Origin: an uncultured Clostridia bacterium
GTDB lineage: Bacteria > Bacillota > Clostridia > Christensenellales > Borkfalkiaceae
DNA: 56,165 nucleotides
Assembly (NCBI GenBank): GCA_947627665.1
Contig: CANQWX010000010.1
Coordinates: 1-56,165, forward strand
Direction of reading: 5' to 3'
Shown here: positions 1 through 7,841 of the stretch, one piece after another
Numbering within the stretch: the stretch's first letter is position 1
How the letters are laid out: the number at the start of each line of letters is the position of its first letter
Notes under the pieces: model-generated
The model's input: the letters and a program-made list of their open reading frames with translations, nothing else
What the model was told of the DNA's origin: nothing
Databases searched by the model: none
Made by a program: the position numbers and the translations under genes

Positions 1-147
1 GAAAAGGAACTCGCGGAGAGCAAGAAACTTTTGGAGTCCACGCGGGAGGAATTGAGAACGGAGCGCGGCTTCCGCAAATTCCTCTTTTGGGCTACCCCCG
101 CGCTTCTGCTCGTGCAGACAATCGTCATCATCCTGTCCCTGCTCTGA
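1..147 (+). CDS. C-terminal end of a coiled-coil/membrane-anchored protein (partial)
   Basis: Frame 1 is open from the window edge to a TGA at 145-147, giving the last 48 residues of a gene that begins outside. The first 27 residues or so are rich in E, K and R, as at the end of a coiled coil. One hydrophobic segment (FLFWATPALLLVQTIVII) then runs almost to the C terminus, so the protein is probably anchored by its tail. The gene lies just ahead of a small ORF of a kind I associate with mobilisable elements, so it may belong to a mobilisation module. That is inference; the family cannot be fixed from this fragment. Confidence 0.5.
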   Translation, partial: EKELAESKKLLESTREELRTERGFRKFLFWATPALLLVQTIVIILSLL

Positions 148-193
148 CAACTTAATAAATCTACAAGGAGGAAACAATATCGGTTAAACAATA

Positions 194-382
194 ATGGGAA
201 GAAAGCGCAAAAACACCACGGGAATCCCCGACTATGAAATCGACTCGCTGGCGCGAGCATTACTACCCGCCATTCTGGAATACTTCGACACCGAGGAAGG
301 GAAAGAAGAATTTGCCAAGTGGCAAGCCGAACGGCAACAACGACAACTGAATAATAAAAATCCAAATAAAGAGTCCCGTTAA
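194..382 (+). CDS. Small conserved protein of the mobile-element type
   Basis: A 62-residue charged protein whose core (IPDYEIDSLARALLPAILEY) resembles short hypothetical proteins found near relaxase genes in clostridial integrative elements; I am working from memory of that family. No catalytic motif is visible. In-frame TAA at 185-187 forces the start to ATG 194 or the ATA before it. The only good ribosome binding site (AAGGAGG near 165-171) is about 21 nt upstream, which is unusually far. It follows the partial coiled-coil gene by 46 nt and precedes a strong terminator, so it is probably the last gene of that operon. Confidence 0.55.
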   Translation: MGRKRKNTTGIPDYEIDSLARALLPAILEYFDTEEGKEEFAKWQAERQQRQLNNKNPNKESR

Positions 383-510
383 AGTGTATAGGGATGCCCG
401 TTGAAAGACACGGAAATAAGTAAAACCGCAAGGTGAGGCGGTATATAAATTCATTTATCGTAGAAACGGTTTAAGAGGTTGAGCCGAAAGTCATAAACCT
501 AAAAAACGGC

Positions 511-547
511 AACCGCCGACAGAGCATTACGCTCCGTCGGCGGTTTT
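511..547. terminator. Bidirectional intrinsic terminator
   Basis: AACCGCCGAC at 511-520 pairs perfectly with GTCGGCGGTT at 536-545, and an inner GAGC/GCTC extends the stem. T-rich or A-rich flanks lie on both sides. It sits between the plus-strand gene ending at 382 and the minus-strand HxlR gene ending at 562, so it can serve both. Confidence 0.8.
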
Positions 548-561
548 ACTATATTATTCGG

Positions 562-945
562 TCATTTCTCCCCATAAAAGTCCTTTTCGTACTTATACCC
601 CCAATTCATCATGGCGTAAAAGATAGGATACAAATCTCTCCCTTTTTCAGTAAAAGAGTATTCGACGTGCGGCGGGATCTCGTTGAACTGTTCGCGGTGG
701 ACGATGCCCTTTAACTCCAAGTCTTTCAATGTTGCGGTCAACATTGTATTCGTAATGCCGGGAAGATTTCTTTTTAGCTCCCCGAAGCGGATCGAATCGC
801 AGGTGCAAAGAACATATAAGATTTGGTCTGTCCACTTCCCTTGAAATAAAGACAGCCCTGGCGTAACGGGACAATTCCCCGCTTCGGTAACAATTCCGTC
901 TTTCACACGGCTTAAAAATTCCTCGTAACTCATCATTTCTTTCAT
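562..945 (-). CDS. HxlR-family winged-helix transcriptional regulator
   Basis: 127 residues with the HxlR signature: an early NCPVTPGLSLFQGKWT segment with a Cys near residue 24, then RFGELKRNLPGITNTMLTATL (recognition helix region), a PPHVEYSFTEKGRDL wing and a W near the C terminus. HxlR proteins bind DNA as dimers, and several sense electrophiles through the N-terminal Cys. The start is supported by GAGGTGA eight bases upstream. It is transcribed away from the adenylation-domain operon starting at 1137, with 191 bp between them. It is therefore the likely regulator of that operon; target and signal are inferred. Confidence 0.85.
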   Translation of the reverse strand: MKEMMSYEEFLSRVKDGIVTEAGNCPVTPGLSLFQGKWTDQILYVLCTCDSIRFGELKRNLPGITNTMLTATLKDLELKGIVHREQFNEIPPHVEYSFTEKGRDLYPIFYAMMNWGYKYEKDFYGEK

Positions 946-1068
946 AAGAGTCGCTCACCTCGTTTCATTTCCTTTCTAAGTATACTATTTATACCGAGAA
1001 AAGTCAAGCCCTATAATACTTTTATTTGCGGTAAGTTTTTTGATACTATGTACAAATAATCTGCGTAC

Positions 1069-1097
1069 TTGACAAGATTTTAATATGTTGGTATAAT
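1069..1097 (+). promoter_or_regulatory. Consensus promoter of the A-domain operon
   Basis: TTGACA at 1069-1074 and TATAAT at 1092-1097, separated by 17 bp, both perfect consensus. The -35 lies in the small palindrome CTTGACAAG, a plausible HxlR operator. Such a strong core promoter suggests control by repression. Confidence 0.75.
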
Positions 1098-1136
1098 AAA
1101 TATACAAGTAAATTTTGCAAGTCGGAGAGGAAAAAC

Positions 1137-2612
1137 ATGAACGAGCAGACAATCATTGCAATGATTGAAAATCAAATCGAGGCGCGCACACAAGGCGTTT
1201 TTGTTACAGACGAGGACAGAGCATTAACCGCAAACGAATTTGACAGCCTGATAAACACGATTGCCCAAAAATTACCGAAACAAGTAAAGCGCGTGGGTAT
1301 CATTATGGATCACTCGGTTGAAATGATAGCGGCTATTTTTGCTGTGTTACGGACGGGCGCGGCTTATGTCCCCGCCGAGCCGACGTTTCCGACCGAACGA
1401 ATCAGATATATGTTGACGGACGCACAAGCAGAATGTGTCATCACCAACGCCGCATATAGTGCGCTTACCGATTATCTGCCGCAAATTTTTATCGAAAAAG
1501 GCATAGCCATAGACAACTCTGCCGCTCATACCATGATTTCGGTCGAGCCGAGCGACCTTGCGTACATTTTATATACTTCGGGTTCTACGGGCAAGCCCAA
1601 AGGCGTTGCGGTTGAACATAGGAATGTTTGTCATTACGTTCGGGCATTTGCAAATGAGTTTCATCCCTCGCTGAAAGATACGATGTTGCAATTCTCCGTA
1701 TGCAGTTTTGATATATTTGTAGAGGAAGTTTTTACCACACTTCTTTCGGGTGCTTCGCTTGCGATCCCGTCTGCCGAAACAAAAAAAGATTTGTCAAGGC
1801 TTCTGCCCTTTATCGAAGCGAACAATGTAACAATAATCAGCGGATTTCCATATCTCTTGAAAGACCTCAATGAGCTTCCCGATCTGCCTGCTTCGCTACG
1901 ACTTTTGATAAGCGGCGGCGATGTCTTGCGGTATAGTTACGTTGACAAACTCATGAGAAGGTTGCCCATTTATAATACATACGGACCGTCTGAAACGACT
2001 GTCTGCGCGTCGTATTTCCATTGTAAAGAAAATTCGGTGCTGCCCGACGGCACATTTCCCATAGGGAAGCCTGTGTTGGGGGCGGAAATATTTATTTCCG
2101 ATGAAAGCCATAACCGCGTAAAAGACGGAGAAATCGGTGAAATATGTATCTTGGGCGGCGGAGTATCGCGCGGGTATATCGGAAATATCCCCAAAGAAAG
2201 CGAAGCCTTTTCCCATACCGCCGACGGCAAACGAATCTATTTTAGCGGCGATTTGGGTTACATTTTGCCCGATGGCAATATTGCCTTTCTACACCGTAAG
2301 GATATGCAGATCATGATTCTCGGAAAGCGTGTAGAACCTACGGAAGTGGAAAATATATTATTAAAATGTAACGGCGTAAAAGCCGGGTGTGTCCGTGCCG
2401 ATACAGACGAGAGCGGCTTATCGTTTTTGACAGCCTATATCGTTCGGGACGAAAACTTTTCGTTAAAAGAAATAAAAGCGGAAATGAGAAAATATCTTGC
2501 CGACTTTATGATTCCCGAGTTTTTCATCGAAGTTGACAGGATCGCATTAAATGCCAACGGAAAGATTGACGTAAAAGCATTGCCGCGGGTGTTAAAGGAG
2601 GGCTTGAAATGA
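1137..2612 (+). CDS. Free-standing amino-acid adenylation (NRPS-like A domain) enzyme
   Basis: 491 residues of the ANL superfamily: activates a carboxylic acid, normally an amino acid, as an acyl-AMP. Core motifs are intact: A3 YTSGSTGKPKG near residue 146, A5 YNTYGPSETT near 278, A7 FSGDLG, A8 GKRVEPTEVE near 395, and A10 NGKIDVKALP near 475 with the catalytic Lys. Aligned by eye with GrsA, the pocket reads D-I-E-S-I-G-T-V-C-K; I cannot assign a substrate. The ORF stops straight after A10, so no carrier or condensation domain is attached, and none is seen nearby. RBS GGAGAGG precedes ATG 1137. First gene of a tight operon with GNAT, esterase and UvrA-like genes. DltA is an alternative by size, but no dlt genes are near. 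Confidence 0.85.
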   Translation: MNEQTIIAMIENQIEARTQGVFVTDEDRALTANEFDSLINTIAQKLPKQVKRVGIIMDHSVEMIAAIFAVLRTGAAYVPAEPTFPTERIRYMLTDAQAECVITNAAYSALTDYLPQIFIEKGIAIDNSAAHTMISVEPSDLAYILYTSGSTGKPKGVAVEHRNVCHYVRAFANEFHPSLKDTMLQFSVCSFDIFVEEVFTTLLSGASLAIPSAETKKDLSRLLPFIEANNVTIISGFPYLLKDLNELPDLPASLRLLISGGDVLRYSYVDKLMRRLPIYNTYGPSETTVCASYFHCKENSVLPDGTFPIGKPVLGAEIFISDESHNRVKDGEIGEICILGGGVSRGYIGNIPKESEAFSHTADGKRIYFSGDLGYILPDGNIAFLHRKDMQIMILGKRVEPTEVENILLKCNGVKAGCVRADTDESGLSFLTAYIVRDENFSLKEIKAEMRKYLADFMIPEFFIEVDRIALNANGKIDVKALPRVLKEGLK

Positions 2613-3070
2613 TCGAGATAAGGGAAATCGGCGTTGATAAGCTGAATGTATTGATAGAGTGGCGGGAGAAAGTCTTGCGGGAAGTTTTTTCTGTCGCCGC
2701 CTCGACGGATCTGCACGATTTGATGGAACAAAACCGCAGATATTATTCGAGGGCTATCCCGAACGGAGAGCATATTGCTTGCTTCGCTTATTCCGACGCA
2801 GAAATCGTCGGGAGCGGCGGGCTTTGTATATACAATGAAATGCCTTCCCCCGATAATTTTAACGGGAAATGCGGCTATTTGATGAATATTTTCGTTTCTC
2901 CTTCCTATCGCGGACAAGGCATCGGCAAAAAAATCGTCCGATTCCTTGTGGAACAGGCGAAATCGCAGAGCGTTGGCAAAATATTTTTGGAAGCGGCAGA
3001 AGGCTCTTCTGCATTTTATATCGAAAACGGGTTTTCTCCCATGCAAGGGTATTTGAAATATGACGAATGA
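2609..3070 (+). CDS. GNAT-family N-acetyltransferase
   Basis: 153 residues with the Gcn5-related fold. Motif A is clear: IFVSPSYRGQGIGKKIVRFL around residues 93-112 (acetyl-CoA pyrophosphate loop Q/R-x-x-G-x-G/A). It is followed by a beta-strand and a C-terminal FYIENGF segment typical of motif B. The ATG overlaps the stop of the adenylation gene (ATGA), and AAAGGAGG lies just upstream, so the two are translationally coupled. It probably acylates the product of the adenylation enzyme or a toxic small molecule; the substrate is unknown. Confidence 0.85.
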   Translation: MIEIREIGVDKLNVLIEWREKVLREVFSVAASTDLHDLMEQNRRYYSRAIPNGEHIACFAYSDAEIVGSGGLCIYNEMPSPDNFNGKCGYLMNIFVSPSYRGQGIGKKIVRFLVEQAKSQSVGKIFLEAAEGSSAFYIENGFSPMQGYLKYDE

Positions 3071-3737
3071 ATTTTATTCCAACGGTAAAGCAATTACGAT
3101 TTTCGGCGCAGAACATAGGGATGTGCCTGTCGTTCTCTTTAACTCTGTAATGAATGAGGGCGAAAAAGTATATTCGGCGTGTCAAGCGATTCAAGCGCCG
3201 CCGTTTGCACTTGCGGTGATCTCTTGCCTCGATTGGAACAAAGATATGTCCCCATGGGCAATACCGCCCATTTCAAAAGACGATACGCCCTGTCAGGGCG
3301 GTGCAAATGAATATTTGGACTTTTTGGTAAATACAGTCGTTCCCGAAGTCGATAAACGGCTTGACGGAAAATGTGCCTATCATGCGATAACGGGATATTC
3401 GCTTGCGGGGCTTTTCGCCGTCTTTGCTCTGTATAAGACGGGGACCTTCTCAAATGTCGCATCTGCGTCGGGTTCTTTTTGGTTTCCCGATTTCGTAAAT
3501 TTTGCCACACAAAATAAGATGGTGCAAACGCCTGATTGTATTTATTTTTCTTTGGGAGATCGGGAAGCCAAAACGTCCAACTCTTTTTTGAAAACGGTTG
3601 AAGTCAACACAAAGAAACTTGAAGCGTTTTATAGGGGCAACGGCATTGATACGATATATGTTTCAAATGAAGGTAATCACTTCAAAAACGCAAATCTGCG
3701 TATGGCACAAGGTATTAAATGGATATTGGAGAATTGA
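3060..3737 (+). CDS. Alpha/beta-hydrolase esterase (IroE/YbbA-like)
   Basis: 225 residues of the putative-esterase family that includes enterochelin esterase IroE. The nucleophile elbow is GYSLAG near residue 110. [10 protein letters not shown] is the usual segment carrying the acidic residue, and the catalytic His is in EGNHFKNA near residue 205. There is no signal peptide, so it is probably cytoplasmic. The start overlaps the GNAT gene by 11 bp, a sign of coupling. In this operon it could hydrolyse an ester or amide made or imported by the cell. A siderophore role is possible from family membership, but no transporter is present. Confidence 0.8.
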   Translation: MTNEFYSNGKAITIFGAEHRDVPVVLFNSVMNEGEKVYSACQAIQAPPFALAVISCLDWNKDMSPWAIPPISKDDTPCQGGANEYLDFLVNTVVPEVDKRLDGKCAYHAITGYSLAGLFAVFALYKTGTFSNVASASGSFWFPDFVNFATQNKMVQTPDCIYFSLGDREAKTSNSFLKTVEVNTKKLEAFYRGNGIDTIYVSNEGNHFKNANLRMAQGIKWILEN

Positions 3738-3742
3738 ACACT

Positions 3743-6247
3743 ATGAAAAAATCGCCTGATAAAATAAAAATTCGCGGTGGCAGAGTCCACAATCTTAAAA
3801 ATATCAATGTAGATATTCCGTTAAACGAAATCGTCGGCATCGCGGGCGTTTCGGGTTCGGGGAAGTCCTCGCTTGCGCTCGGCATCCTCTATGCGGAAGG
3901 CTCGCGCAGGTATCTCGAATCCTTGTCAACATATACGCGCAGGCGTATGACGCAGGCGGAAAAAGCGCAGGTGGACGAGGTTCTGTATGTTCCCGCGGCA
4001 CTTGCACTCCGTCAACGACCGAGCGTCCCCGGGATACGCAGTACGTTCGGCACGGGAACAGAACTTTTGAACAGTTTGAGATTGATGTTTTCCCGCCTTG
4101 CTTCGCACCGTTGTCCGAACGGACATTACGTTCCCCCGTCGCTGAATGTTGCGGCGGGCTTGGAACTTGTCTGCCCCGTTTGCGGAACACATTTTTTTGC
4201 GCCGAGCGCAGAAGAATTGGCTTTCAACAGTCAAGGCGCGTGCAAGCGTTGCGACGGGACGGGCGTCGTCCGTATCGTGGACGAATCCACGCTTGTCCCC
4301 GATGAAACGCTCTCTATCGACGAGGGAGCCGTCGCGCCGTGGCAAACGCTGATGTGGTCGCTTATGAAGGATATCGCAAGGGCTATGGGAGTCAGAACGG
4401 ACGTTCCTTTCAAGGACTTGACCGAGCAGGAGCGCGACATCGTTTTTCACGGACCCGCGATAAAAAAGAATATTATCCATCAAAACAAAACGAGCGGCGC
4501 AATGGGCGACATGGATTTCACCTATTTCAACGCCACCTACACCGTAGAAAATGCTCTGTCCAAAGTCAAAGACGAGAAAGGAATGAAGCGCGTCGAAAAA
4601 TTTTTGCGGACGGATATTTGCCCCGACTGCGGCGGGACAAGACTTTCCGAATCCGCCCGCGCGCCCAAACTTTTAGGGCTATCCCTTGCGGAAGTTTGCA
4701 CGATGAACCTTGCCGACTTGATCGAATGGGTAAAAAAAGTCCCCGATGCGCTTCCCGAAGAAATGCGCCCTATGGCGGAGAGTATCTGTCAATCTTTCAG
4801 AGATGTAGCAAAGCGACTTATGGATTTAGGGCTTTCCTATCTCACATTGGATCGCTCGGCTTCCACGCTTTCCACGGGAGAGAGGCAGAGAATGCAACTT
4901 GCCCGCGCCGTGCGCAACCGCACGACAGGCGTTCTTTATGTCCTTGACGAGCCGTCCATCGGATTGCACCCGTCAAATATCGAGGGACTGACGGGCGTTA
5001 TGCACGATCTGATTGCCGACGGAAATTCCGTCGTTCTGGTGGATCACGACACAAACGTCCTTCAAAGCGCGGATTATCTCATAGAACTCGGTCCCGAAGC
5101 GGGCGCGGGCGGCGGAAGAATTATAGCCGAGGGAACGCTCGAAGAAGTTGAAAAAAATTCTGCCTCGCGGATAGGCGGCTTTTTGACGGGCAAAGAGAAA
5201 ATACAAATCGGGGAAAAAATATCGGGGAATGAAATGTTTTCTCTCGGAAAAATACGTCTTTCTACGTCGGAAATACATACGGTAAAACCGCTCAACGTCG
5301 ATTTTCCGAAAGGTCGGTTGACTGTTGTTACGGGCGTATCGGGTTCGGGAAAGACAACGCTTGTTCTCGAAAGTCTGATACCCGCGCTCGAAGCAAAAAT
5401 CAAGGGAGAAAAATTGCCCGCACACGTCAAAGATATTTCAGCCGACGGGATTGAACAGGTGAAATTGATAGATTCTGCCCCAATCGGTATCAACGTGCGT
5501 TCGACGGTGGCAACTTATGCCGACATTCACGATGAACTCCGCAAGGTCTATGCCAAGACACCCGACGCAAAAGAACGCAAATATAAAGATGGCGATTTTT
5601 CCTATAATACGGGGAAACTCCGCTGTCCGACCTGCGACGGAACGGGTACGATCAGCCTCGACGTGCAATTTTTGCCCGATGTGGACATTCCGTGTCCCGA
5701 TTGCGGCGGTTCACGTTACGGACGGGAAGCAACCCTTGTAAAGCGCGTATCAAAGAACGGCGCGGCTTATTCTCTCCCCGAACTTATGGACATGAGCATA
5801 GACGAAGCCCTCGAAGCGTGTTCAGACCTTCCGCTTGTCGCCCGTAAAATCAATGTTTTACACGAGTTGGGGCTGGGCTACCTGACGCTCGGCGAAGAAA
5901 CGCCTTCTCTTTCGGGCGGCGAGGCGCAAAGGCTTAAACTTGCAAGTGAAATGGGGAAAGGACAGTCCGATACAGTTTTTGTATTCGACGAACCGACAAT
6001 AGGCTTGCATCCGTTGGATGTAAAAGTGCTGTTAAATGTATTTCAAAGATTACTCAAAAACGGCGCAACCGTTATTGTCATAGAACACGACCTCGACGTC
6101 ATTCAAAATGCCGATTACATTATCGATATGGGACCGGGCGGCGGATTGTTCGGCGGGCAAGTAGTAGCTATGGGAACGCCGAGCGAGATATGCAATAACC
6201 AAAACAGCGTTACGGGAACTTATTTGAAAAGTTATATAAACCGTTAA
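3743..6247 (+). CDS. UvrA-like ABC ATPase (UvrA paralogue)
   Basis: About 834 residues, shorter than housekeeping UvrA (about 940). It has two ABC modules: Walker [10 protein letters not shown] near 35 and GVSGSGKTT near 532, with signatures [13 protein letters not shown] near 377 and [11 protein letters not shown] near 726. Zinc-type Cys pairs are present ([30 protein letters not shown]). Short UvrA paralogues of this kind include the self-resistance protein DrrC, which removes DNA-bound drugs. No uvrB or uvrC is nearby, so a protective role for the operon product or a xenobiotic is inferred. I chose ATG 3743 because it follows the esterase stop and sits 11 nt from GGAG; the in-frame ATG 3719 would add eight residues inside the esterase gene. 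Confidence 0.85.
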   Translation: MKKSPDKIKIRGGRVHNLKNINVDIPLNEIVGIAGVSGSGKSSLALGILYAEGSRRYLESLSTYTRRRMTQAEKAQVDEVLYVPAALALRQRPSVPGIRSTFGTGTELLNSLRLMFSRLASHRCPNGHYVPPSLNVAAGLELVCPVCGTHFFAPSAEELAFNSQGACKRCDGTGVVRIVDESTLVPDETLSIDEGAVAPWQTLMWSLMKDIARAMGVRTDVPFKDLTEQERDIVFHGPAIKKNIIHQNKTSGAMGDMDFTYFNATYTVENALSKVKDEKGMKRVEKFLRTDICPDCGGTRLSESARAPKLLGLSLAEVCTMNLADLIEWVKKVPDALPEEMRPMAESICQSFRDVAKRLMDLGLSYLTLDRSASTLSTGERQRMQLARAVRNRTTGVLYVLDEPSIGLHPSNIEGLTGVMHDLIADGNSVVLVDHDTNVLQSADYLIELGPEAGAGGGRIIAEGTLEEVEKNSASRIGGFLTGKEKIQIGEKISGNEMFSLGKIRLSTSEIHTVKPLNVDFPKGRLTVVTGVSGSGKTTLVLESLIPALEAKIKGEKLPAHVKDISADGIEQVKLIDSAPIGINVRSTVATYADIHDELRKVYAKTPDAKERKYKDGDFSYNTGKLRCPTCDGTGTISLDVQFLPDVDIPCPDCGGSRYGREATLVKRVSKNGAAYSLPELMDMSIDEALEACSDLPLVARKINVLHELGLGYLTLGEETPSLSGGEAQRLKLASEMGKGQSDTVFVFDEPTIGLHPLDVKVLLNVFQRLLKNGATVIVIEHDLDVIQNADYIIDMGPGGGLFGGQVVAMGTPSEICNNQNSVTGTYLKSYINR

Positions 6248-6274
6248 GCACGATAGGTTTTAAGGAAAAGTATG

Positions 6275-6308
6275 GAAAACAGCGGGGAACGTATTCCTCG
6301 CTGTTTTC
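6275..6308 (+). terminator. Intrinsic terminator of the A-domain operon
   Basis: GAAAACAGCG and CGCTGTTTTC form a long stem with GGAA/TTCC inside and a short CGTA loop, 27 bp after the UvrA-like stop codon. TTTTC closes the 3' arm. Confidence 0.8.
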
Positions 6309-6400
6309 TTGGCTCATCCAAAGGGGGATTCCGATACGAAATTCAGTTTTCGATTTTCCTCCGACTGCTCCCACGCATTTATTCCTTGAGATACAAAATA

Positions 6401-6447
6401 AATCCGAACCAATCACGGGTTACGATTACCCTTGTTGAGTTCGGATT
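6401..6447 (-). terminator. Hairpin downstream of tRNA-Ala
   Basis: AATCCGAAC (6401-6409) pairs with GTTCGGATT (6439-6447), with an inner GGGT/ACCC. On the minus strand it follows the tRNA by ten bases and is trailed by TATTTTG. It is the probable terminator of the tRNA-Ala gene. Confidence 0.6.
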
Positions 6448-6456
6448 ATTTTGATT

Positions 6457-6532
6457 TGGTGGAGATAGCGTGAGTCGAACACGTGACCTCTTGAATGCCA
6501 TTCAAGCGCTCTACCAACTGAGCTATACCCCC
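6457..6532 (-). tRNA. tRNA-Ala (anticodon GGC)
   Basis: The minus strand folds as a complete 76-nt tRNA. The acceptor stem is GGGGGTA paired with TATCTCC, with the G3:U70 wobble expected for alanine. The D arm is GCTCAGTTGGTAGAGC, the anticodon stem CTTGA/TCAAG with loop ATGGCAT (anticodon GGC), the T arm GTTCGACTC, and CCA is encoded. Confidence 0.95.
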
Positions 6533-6748
6533 ATATTAAATTGTTGCACCGAGGTGGTTCGCTCAAAACCCCGCTTTGCCGCGACGCGGTGGAGCTGTCG
6601 GTATCAAATCAGTACCCGCTTTCTGTCGCAGAGATGCAAGCAAGACAAGGAAACCGAGCATTGCCGACGGGGAGTTTACTTGGCGTAAATGACCCGAGGC
6701 AAGCGGAGTTTGACGCCGTATTGCGCCGCATATATGCGGCAGAACGTA

Positions 6749-6890
6749 TGGTGGACCTGCGCAGAGTTTCGCCTTTGGCGGCGCGCCCCGGTTGACAATT
6801 ATCAATTGTCAAGTTTGCGGCAATCTTTATTGTACTCAAACAGTTCGCCCGCAAACCGCTCGCTCTCGCTCGTGCCTCCACCCTCAACTC
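6749..6890 (-). repeat. Repeat element ending in a copy of the tmRNA 3' end
   Basis: Positions 6749-6768 repeat exactly the last 20 nt of the tmRNA (complement of 7066-7085), including CCA. Beyond it runs GCCTTTGGCGGCGCGCCCCG, then the TTGACAATT palindrome (6792-6812), TTTGCGG and CCTCCACCCTC, and finally AACTCGCGCAGA (6884-6895), an inverted match to the terminal copy. The same inner order occurs downstream of tRNA-Ser (35565-35803), but there the ends match that tRNA. Confidence 0.75.
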
Positions 6891-6950
6891 GCGCAGAAAT
6901 TCGTCGATCACAAAATGCGAACGAGGGCAAACGCCCTGTTCTCATTTTGT

Positions 6951-7064
6951 ATGGTGGACTTGTTCGTGTCAAATACGCACCGCCCACCCTGTGCGTATTT
7001 GCTTGTTATGGTGGACTTGTTCGTGTCAAATACGCACCGCCCACCCTGTGCGTATTTGCTTGTA
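6951..7064 (-). repeat. Two tandem 57-bp repeats beside the tmRNA
   Basis: Units 6951-7007 and 7008-7064 are almost identical, and the next ATGGTGGAC (7065) is the tmRNA end itself. Each unit starts with GTCCACCA (read on the minus strand), the terminal eight bases of the tmRNA. Each contains a hairpin with 11-bp arms (CAAATACGCAC/GTGCGTATTTG). Confidence 0.8.
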
Positions 7065-7065
7065 A

Positions 7066-7443
7066 TGGTGGACCTGCGCAGAGTTGAACTGCGGTCTTAC
7101 AAGGTTCCTCCGCGGACACTACACGTTTAGTCTGTGGTCTGATCTCGCCCGCCGTCGGTCCACAGACAAGCGTCCTGCGGGCATGCCTCCGAAATTCATC
7201 ATTCCTTGGGGGAAGCCAGCCAAGGAACAACGTACCCTACTGAAATGACGCTCTGTTCCCGACCGTAGGTTTCGGGGCAGAACGGAGCGTAAAAGTTACG
7301 CCGCAAGTGCCAAACGGGAAGCAGGTGCTCTCCGGGTGGCGATTTCGCTATGATCAGCAATTAAAATTTTTCCGTTTTTACGGAGCCGAGCCTCCGACGT
7401 GCGTCCGACGAAATCCGCTTGCAATCGAATCCGAAACAGGCCC
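7066..7443 (-). ncRNA. ssrA: tmRNA (transfer-messenger RNA)
   Basis: 378 nt. The 5' end GGGCCTGTTTCGGATTCGA has the universal tmRNA start. Its first seven bases pair with CAGGTCC before the encoded CCA, including the G3:U pair that alanyl-tRNA synthetase needs. The T-arm segment GCGGTTCAACTCTGCGC lies near the 3' end. After TAATT, the tag frame starts at GCT (7358) and ends at TAA (7296): ADHSEIATRRAPASRLALAA, with the -LAA end expected for ssrA tags. It rescues stalled ribosomes and marks their products for proteolysis. The tag body, rich in Arg, Ser and Thr, is unusual. Confidence 0.93.
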
Positions 7444-7463
7444 ATGACTTCGCCTACTTTCTC

Positions 7464-7492
7464 ATCTTATATGATTTCTCGGGAATTGTCAA
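7464..7492 (-). promoter_or_regulatory. tmRNA promoter
   Basis: On the minus strand, TTGACA (7492-7487) and TAAGAT (7469-7464) are 17 bp apart, about 20 bp before the mature tmRNA 5' end. Consensus -35 and good -10, as for a highly expressed RNA. Confidence 0.75.
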
Positions 7493-7541
7493 GCATTTTT
7501 GCGGGAAAAAGAAAAATGACAAACGTGAGCGCGTGGCCCCG

Positions 7542-7751
7542 CTACCATTCTTTTCTTCCGCAGAGGACGTCGATGGAAACGGAAAACAGATCGGCAAGGA
7601 GCCAAAGGTAGGAAAGCGTGGGTTCCGTTCTCTTCTGTTCCCACTCGCTCACGCACTGTTGCGTGACCCCTATCGCCTTGGCCAATGCCGCCTGCGAAAA
7701 TTTCTGTTCGGTGCGAAGCGTTCTTAAATTCTCCGCGAAGCGCGTTTCCAT
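7542..7751 (-). CDS. XRE-family helix-turn-helix regulator
   Basis: A 69-residue single-domain Cro/C1-type protein. The helix-turn-helix is SQAALAKAIGVTQQCVSEWE at residues 19-38, followed by the usual EPTLSYLWLLADLFSVSIDVL helices. No clear Shine-Dalgarno sequence precedes the ATG, so it may be leaderless or weakly translated. It diverges from the zinc-ribbon protein gene and shares with it a region carrying two ACAA-N6-TTGT dyads, so it probably controls itself and that gene. The 3' end lies 98 bp before the tmRNA start. Confidence 0.85.
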   Translation of the reverse strand: METRFAENLRTLRTEQKFSQAALAKAIGVTQQCVSEWEQKRTEPTLSYLWLLADLFSVSIDVLCGRKEW

Positions 7752-7762
7752 AAAAATAGTTT

Positions 7763-7813
7763 ACAACTATTCTTGTAAAAATACTTGACGCACAATTATA
7801 CTTGTGATATGAT
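7763..7813 (+). promoter_or_regulatory. Promoter with duplicated dyad operator
   Basis: -35 TTGACG (7785-7790) and -10 TATGAT (7808-7813), spacing 17. The dyads ACAACTATTCTTGT (7763-7776) and ACAATTATACTTGT (7792-7805) lie 29 bp apart. The second fills the spacer between the two promoter boxes, where a bound repressor would block RNA polymerase. A third dyad, ATAGTT-TAC-AACTAT, spans 7756-7770. Confidence 0.7.
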
Positions 7814-7841
7814 AAAGCAAAACGACAAAGGAGAATATGTT

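Larger units (their letters stand above)
6541..7065. repeat. Gene-free repeat cluster downstream of the tmRNA gene
   Basis: 525 bp with no credible gene; the short ORFs here are repeat-derived. Reading along the minus strand away from the tmRNA 3' end: two 57-bp direct repeats (6951-7064); a hairpin whose arms share CAAAATG and GAAC (about 6911-6949); an element of about 120 bp (6769-6890) containing the palindrome TTGACAATT/AATTGTCAA; and a 20-bp copy of the tmRNA 3' end (6749-6768). The stretch 6541-6748 holds further GC-rich dyads such as GCGCCGCATATATGCGGC. Confidence 0.75.

Noticed and set aside
1137-2612. D-alanine carrier ligase DltA
   Set aside because: Length fits, but no dltB, dltC or dltD gene is adjacent and the neighbours point elsewhere.
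3719-6247. Housekeeping excinuclease subunit UvrA
   Set aside because: About 100 residues shorter than UvrA, no uvrB or uvrC nearby, and located in a transferred-looking operon; called a paralogue instead.
6951-7064. CRISPR array
   Set aside because: Only two units, adjacent with no variable spacers, and no cas genes; the repeats are tandem.
6689-7130. Two overlapping ORFs with repeated peptides near the tmRNA
   Set aside because: The repeated peptides are the two 57-bp DNA repeats read in two frames; there is no ribosome site and the region overlaps the tmRNA 3' end.
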